From Maribellus luteus (GTDB lineage Bacteria > Bacteroidota > Bacteroidia > Bacteroidales > Prolixibacteraceae): 64,000 nucleotides of DNA. How positions within the stretch are numbered: position 1 is the first letter of the stretch; every line of letters starts with the position of its first letter. The DNA lies in the NCBI RefSeq assembly GCF_003576475.1, contig NZ_QWGR01000018.1:44682-108681 (forward strand), written 5' to 3'. The position numbers were made by a program, and so were the translations under genes. Under the pieces are notes generated by a model. The model was not told the origin of the DNA. It searched no databases and saw nothing but the letters and a program-made list of their open reading frames with translations. This document shows positions 61,887 through 64,000 of this stretch, in pieces.

Positions 61887-62465
61887 TCAAAACGTGTACC
61901 CAATGCCGAGTTGAAGGTTCCATTCCGTTAATTTCTGCTGATAATCTTCTTTGGTGAATGGAATTACGGCATGTCTTTTAAAGTTGGGGTTAAGAAAAAT
62001 CAGGAAGCGATCAAAATGATATTTCCCGCCTACACCGAGGCTGTAGCCTATCCCGGACTGCGAGTCAAAAGATGCATCAGAAAGTTGAAAATCAATTAAG
62101 GGGCCGCCATTCACAAAAAAATACTTTCCAAGGGTATAGTTGGCAAGCACCGGAACCGTTAACATGTCCAGGTTTTCGAAATGAGGGTTTACCTGCGTTC
62201 CGGTAAAGGCCGGTGTAATTTTTACCCGGCTGTGGAGGTAGTTTATCCCGGTTTCGATACCAAACCGCTCAGTCAGTTTGTTCAGGTATTTGATACCAAA
62301 CTCATACGTGTTGTCATTGTTGTAGCCTGCAGCTCCATCCAGGCTCTCTTTTCTTAGAAGTTCGCTGTCAGCAATTCCGTAATAAACTTTTAATTCATTG
62401 GCATTTTGGGAAAAGGCCTGGGCGCTGACAAGCAGCATTGTAATCAGTGTTAAAAGGTGTCTCAT
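61887..62465 (-). CDS. Small outer-membrane beta-barrel protein
   Basis: 192 residues. Signal peptide 1-19 (QAFSQ). About 8 amphipathic strands (FGIKYLNKLTERFGIETGIN, LPFVLANY-like alternation, GIGYSLGVGGKYHF), ending WNLQLGIGYTF with C-terminal Phe. OmpX/PorT-like outer-membrane domain. It begins 13 bases after the oxidoreductase gene on the same strand and may be cotranscribed with it. Function unknown. Confidence 0.8.
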   Translation of the reverse strand: MRHLLTLITMLLVSAQAFSQNANELKVYYGIADSELLRKESLDGAAGYNNDNTYEFGIKYLNKLTERFGIETGINYLHSRVKITPAFTGTQVNPHFENLDMLTVPVLANYTLGKYFFVNGGPLIDFQLSDASFDSQSGIGYSLGVGGKYHFDRFLIFLNPNFKRHAVIPFTKEDYQQKLTEWNLQLGIGYTF

Positions 62466-62478
62466 TTTTAAAGGTGAT

Positions 62479-63057
62479 TTATTTTAGTTTTTCACCCAAT
62501 AAAGATACTTTCTTTAGCCACTTATCCCTGAATTTGTCGCTCGAATTTTTGATGGGGGAGATGTAGGTTACCTTAACCGGGCTGATACCACAGAATTGCA
62601 GCGTGCCTTTTTTTAATTGGTTAATTGCCGGCCGTCTTAAATACAGGTAGTCGTACCACGACGGAGTGTCGGAGGTGATAATTATCCGGGAAGTTTTACC
62701 CTTTAGCAATTTTTTGGGAAGTGGCTTCCCTTCTATGGGTTGAAAGGTGATGCCCGGTAAAAAAGTCCGGTCGATAAAGCCTTTCATCAATGCGGGGTAT
62801 CCACTCCACCACATCGGAAACACCCAAACAATGTGTTGCGCCTTCTTTATTTTTTCGAGGGCATCTTGCAAGTCGGGTTCGAGGTCTGTTCTTTTTCTGT
62901 AGCCAAACTGAAGGTTGGGATTAAAGTCGAGATCGCCAATATTGAGCGTGGTAACCGACGTATTTGTTTTGGCAGCCCCCGCTTGGTAGGCCTCTGCCAG
63001 TGCACGATTAAAACTTTGTTTATCGGGGTGTCCGTTAATAATTAATACCTGACTCAT
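62479..63057 (-). CDS. NAD(P)H-dependent oxidoreductase, flavodoxin-2 family
   Basis: 192 residues from ATG 63057 (a TTG 15 bases earlier is possible). VLIINGHPDKQSFNRALAEA is the FMN/FAD-phosphate loop of MdaB/KefF/NQO-type quinone reductases, and VWVFPMWWSGYPALMKGFID and SDTPSWYDY match the family. Two-electron reduction of quinones or related electrophiles with FMN or FAD. It lies 53 bases downstream of the Crp/Fnr regulator gene on the same strand, a frequent pairing. Confidence 0.88.
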   Translation of the reverse strand: MSQVLIINGHPDKQSFNRALAEAYQAGAAKTNTSVTTLNIGDLDFNPNLQFGYRKRTDLEPDLQDALEKIKKAQHIVWVFPMWWSGYPALMKGFIDRTFLPGITFQPIEGKPLPKKLLKGKTSRIIITSDTPSWYDYLYLRRPAINQLKKGTLQFCGISPVKVTYISPIKNSSDKFRDKWLKKVSLLGEKLK

Positions 63058-63110
63058 ACTTTTTTTCAGCAAAAGAAGGCATTGCGGGGTTGCCGGGAAA
63101 GGACATTTGT

Positions 63111-63677
63111 CTAATTCGTAACCGACTTTCGTATTCGGCTCAGGTGCCGTTGGGTAATACCCAGGTACGATGCCAGGTAATTCAACGGAATCAGCTTCAG
63201 GTATTCCGGATAATTGGCGAGCAAATTTTTGTATCGTTGTTCTGCGTTTTCTCTTTGCAAAAGGAAAATCCTTTTCTCTAGGTTTATGTATTCCCGCTCA
63301 GCCAGTATCTTCATCATTTTCATCCAGTTCGAACGGGTGTTTTCCAATTGTTCAACTGCTTTCTTCGAAAGTGTCATCATTTCGACATCGGCCAGGGCCT
63401 GAATGTTTTCTTCGGTAGGGGTTTGCGTAATAAACGATGAATAAGCCGTAATAAAGGAATGGTTGAACATCAAACAGTAAGTCACCTCTTCACCCGACGA
63501 GGACAGGTAAAACGACCGGAAAAAACCGGAGGAAACAAAAGCCACTTCCTTGCACACCGACCCTGCTTTAATAAAAAAGTCGCCTTTTTTCAGTGTCTTG
63601 GGTTGAAGCAGACTCTCCAGTAATTCCAGGTCTTCTGCGTTAAGTATGTTGAACGATTTGAAGTACTCTTTTATCAT
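63111..63677 (-). CDS. Crp/Fnr-family transcriptional regulator
   Basis: 188 residues. Cyclic-nucleotide-binding beta roll at ~10-115 (LKKGDFFIKAGSVCKEVAFV, SSGFFRSFYLSSSGEEV), dimer helix, and C-terminal helix-turn-helix LASYLGITQRHLSRIRKS. The family in Bacteroidota often controls the gene downstream; here that is the quinone-type reductase. Effector unknown: no Fe-S cysteine set as in Fnr. Confidence 0.9.
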   Translation of the reverse strand: MIKEYFKSFNILNAEDLELLESLLQPKTLKKGDFFIKAGSVCKEVAFVSSGFFRSFYLSSSGEEVTYCLMFNHSFITAYSSFITQTPTEENIQALADVEMMTLSKKAVEQLENTRSNWMKMMKILAEREYINLEKRIFLLQRENAEQRYKNLLANYPEYLKLIPLNYLASYLGITQRHLSRIRKSVTN

Positions 63678-63923
63678 TTTCCGTCATTTTGTGTGTTGCA
63701 AAGATTAGGATTTGAATTGAACCCAAAGACTTTTCAGCTTTATTTTTCGATAAAGATTAAAACGCTTTATCGTTTTGTTTGGCTGGTTTGAGTCTGGGTG
63801 CAAGCGAATATAATACTGAAAAAGCACGAAGCTGTCCCAAAAGTTCTTTTGTGTTAGACTGAACTTACGATTTGTAAGTAACCACCAGGGTTTTCACCCC
63901 TAAATCCCCTGTAGGGGACTTTA
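63678..63923. other. Intergenic spacer with palindromic element
   Basis: No gene. It contains a GCTGTCCCAAAAG motif (63825-63837), of the kind found at IS ends, and a hairpin at 63902-63921. See the element after it. Confidence 0.5.
63902..63921. repeat. Palindromic intergenic element
   Basis: AAATCCCC and GGGGACTT pair over 8 bases with one mismatch around TGTA. The surrounding text (CCCCTAAATCCCCT) resembles short palindromic repeats commonly scattered through Bacteroidota genomes. Confidence 0.6.
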
Positions 63924-64000
63924 TGTCTTGTCCTAAAATAGGTTTACACAAAAAGTAAATTTATGTCAGGATTTATAGTTTATGATGAAAGCTTCAAGCG
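63924..64000 (+). mobile_element. Probable left end of an IS3-type insertion sequence
   Basis: TGTCTTGTCCTAAAATAGG, beginning with TG, could be a terminal repeat. 20-40 bases on, ATG 63963 opens a frame cut by the window edge. The right end is outside the window, so the inverted repeat cannot be checked. Confidence 0.45.
63963..64000 (+). CDS. Start of a probable transposase OrfA (truncated by window)
   Basis: Thirteen codons visible: MSGFIVYDESFKR. YDESFK near the start is typical of IS3-group OrfA/helix-turn-helix transposase proteins. Identification rests on this short string alone. Confidence 0.5.
   Translation, partial: MSGFIVYDESFK

Overview
The window comes from a member of the Bacteroidota, most likely a marine or sediment Marinilabiliales/Prolixibacteraceae-type organism. 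That placement is inference from gene content: a SusC/SusD pair, SusC-like TonB receptors, a type IX secretion (T9SS) C-terminal sorting domain, many lipoproteins with a short lipobox, PPi-dependent phosphofructokinase, short-loop cytochrome bd, BT_3928/DUF1599/folP/cdaA gene order, and promoters of the TAnnTTTG type. No rRNA, tRNA or CRISPR array was recognised.

Layout. 1-2.3 kb: end of pfp with a strong terminator, a coiled-coil lipoprotein, an Isf-like flavoprotein. 2.3-9.7 kb: mostly minus-strand housekeeping genes (DUF4159, FemAB-like, alpha/beta hydrolase, rsmE, cydAB), then a 745-base repeat-rich spacer with a perfect 104-bp duplication, then a SixA-like phosphatase. 9.8-11.5 kb: ABM monooxygenase, YfcE-type phosphoesterase, prmA. 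11.5-20 kb: a tightly packed six-gene minus-strand operon (TonB receptor, DUF4876 lipoprotein, DUF6850-like barrel, ABC ATPase, ABC permease, DUF4857), which looks like one trans-envelope transport machine. 20-23.2 kb: a T9SS-exported BNR-repeat protein and two small proteins. 23.5-28.8 kb: tpiA, an inserted higBA toxin-antitoxin pair, BT_3928-family and DUF1599 genes, then folP-cdaA divergently. 28.8-31.1 kb: repeat-rich DNA (exact 42-bp tandem array, heptamer arrays) around a TPR membrane protein. 31.1-34.3 kb: SDR/DUF2867 protein, a truncated methyltransferase and an AT-rich EVE-like/HNH nuclease, which looks like acquired defence DNA.

34.5-40.5 kb holds the most interesting block: four overlapping or abutting plus-strand genes encoding a LysM protein with a catalytically dead transglycosylase-like domain, two SGNH-hydrolase-like proteins and an MBOAT acyltransferase. 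This has the logic of an envelope polysaccharide or peptidoglycan O-acylation system. The second SGNH gene has eight heptanucleotide repeats directly behind its start codon, so gain or loss of a unit would shift its frame (possible phase variation).

40.5-52 kb: an Omp85-like protein, then a sulfatase, a ROK regulator, SusC, SusD and a small lipoprotein, which together look like a sulfated-glycan uptake locus. 52.4-58.5 kb: barrel protein, LVIVD lipoprotein, active GH23 lytic transglycosylase, uvrA. 58.5-63.7 kb: TPR gluzincin, DUF3137-lemA, NlpE-like lipoprotein, small barrel, NAD(P)H oxidoreductase and Crp/Fnr regulator. The right edge shows a palindromic element and the apparent start of an insertion sequence.

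Short tandem repeats recur across the window: heptamers at four loci, mirrored AATGC octamers, the 42-bp array and the 104-bp duplication. These are the main non-coding signal.
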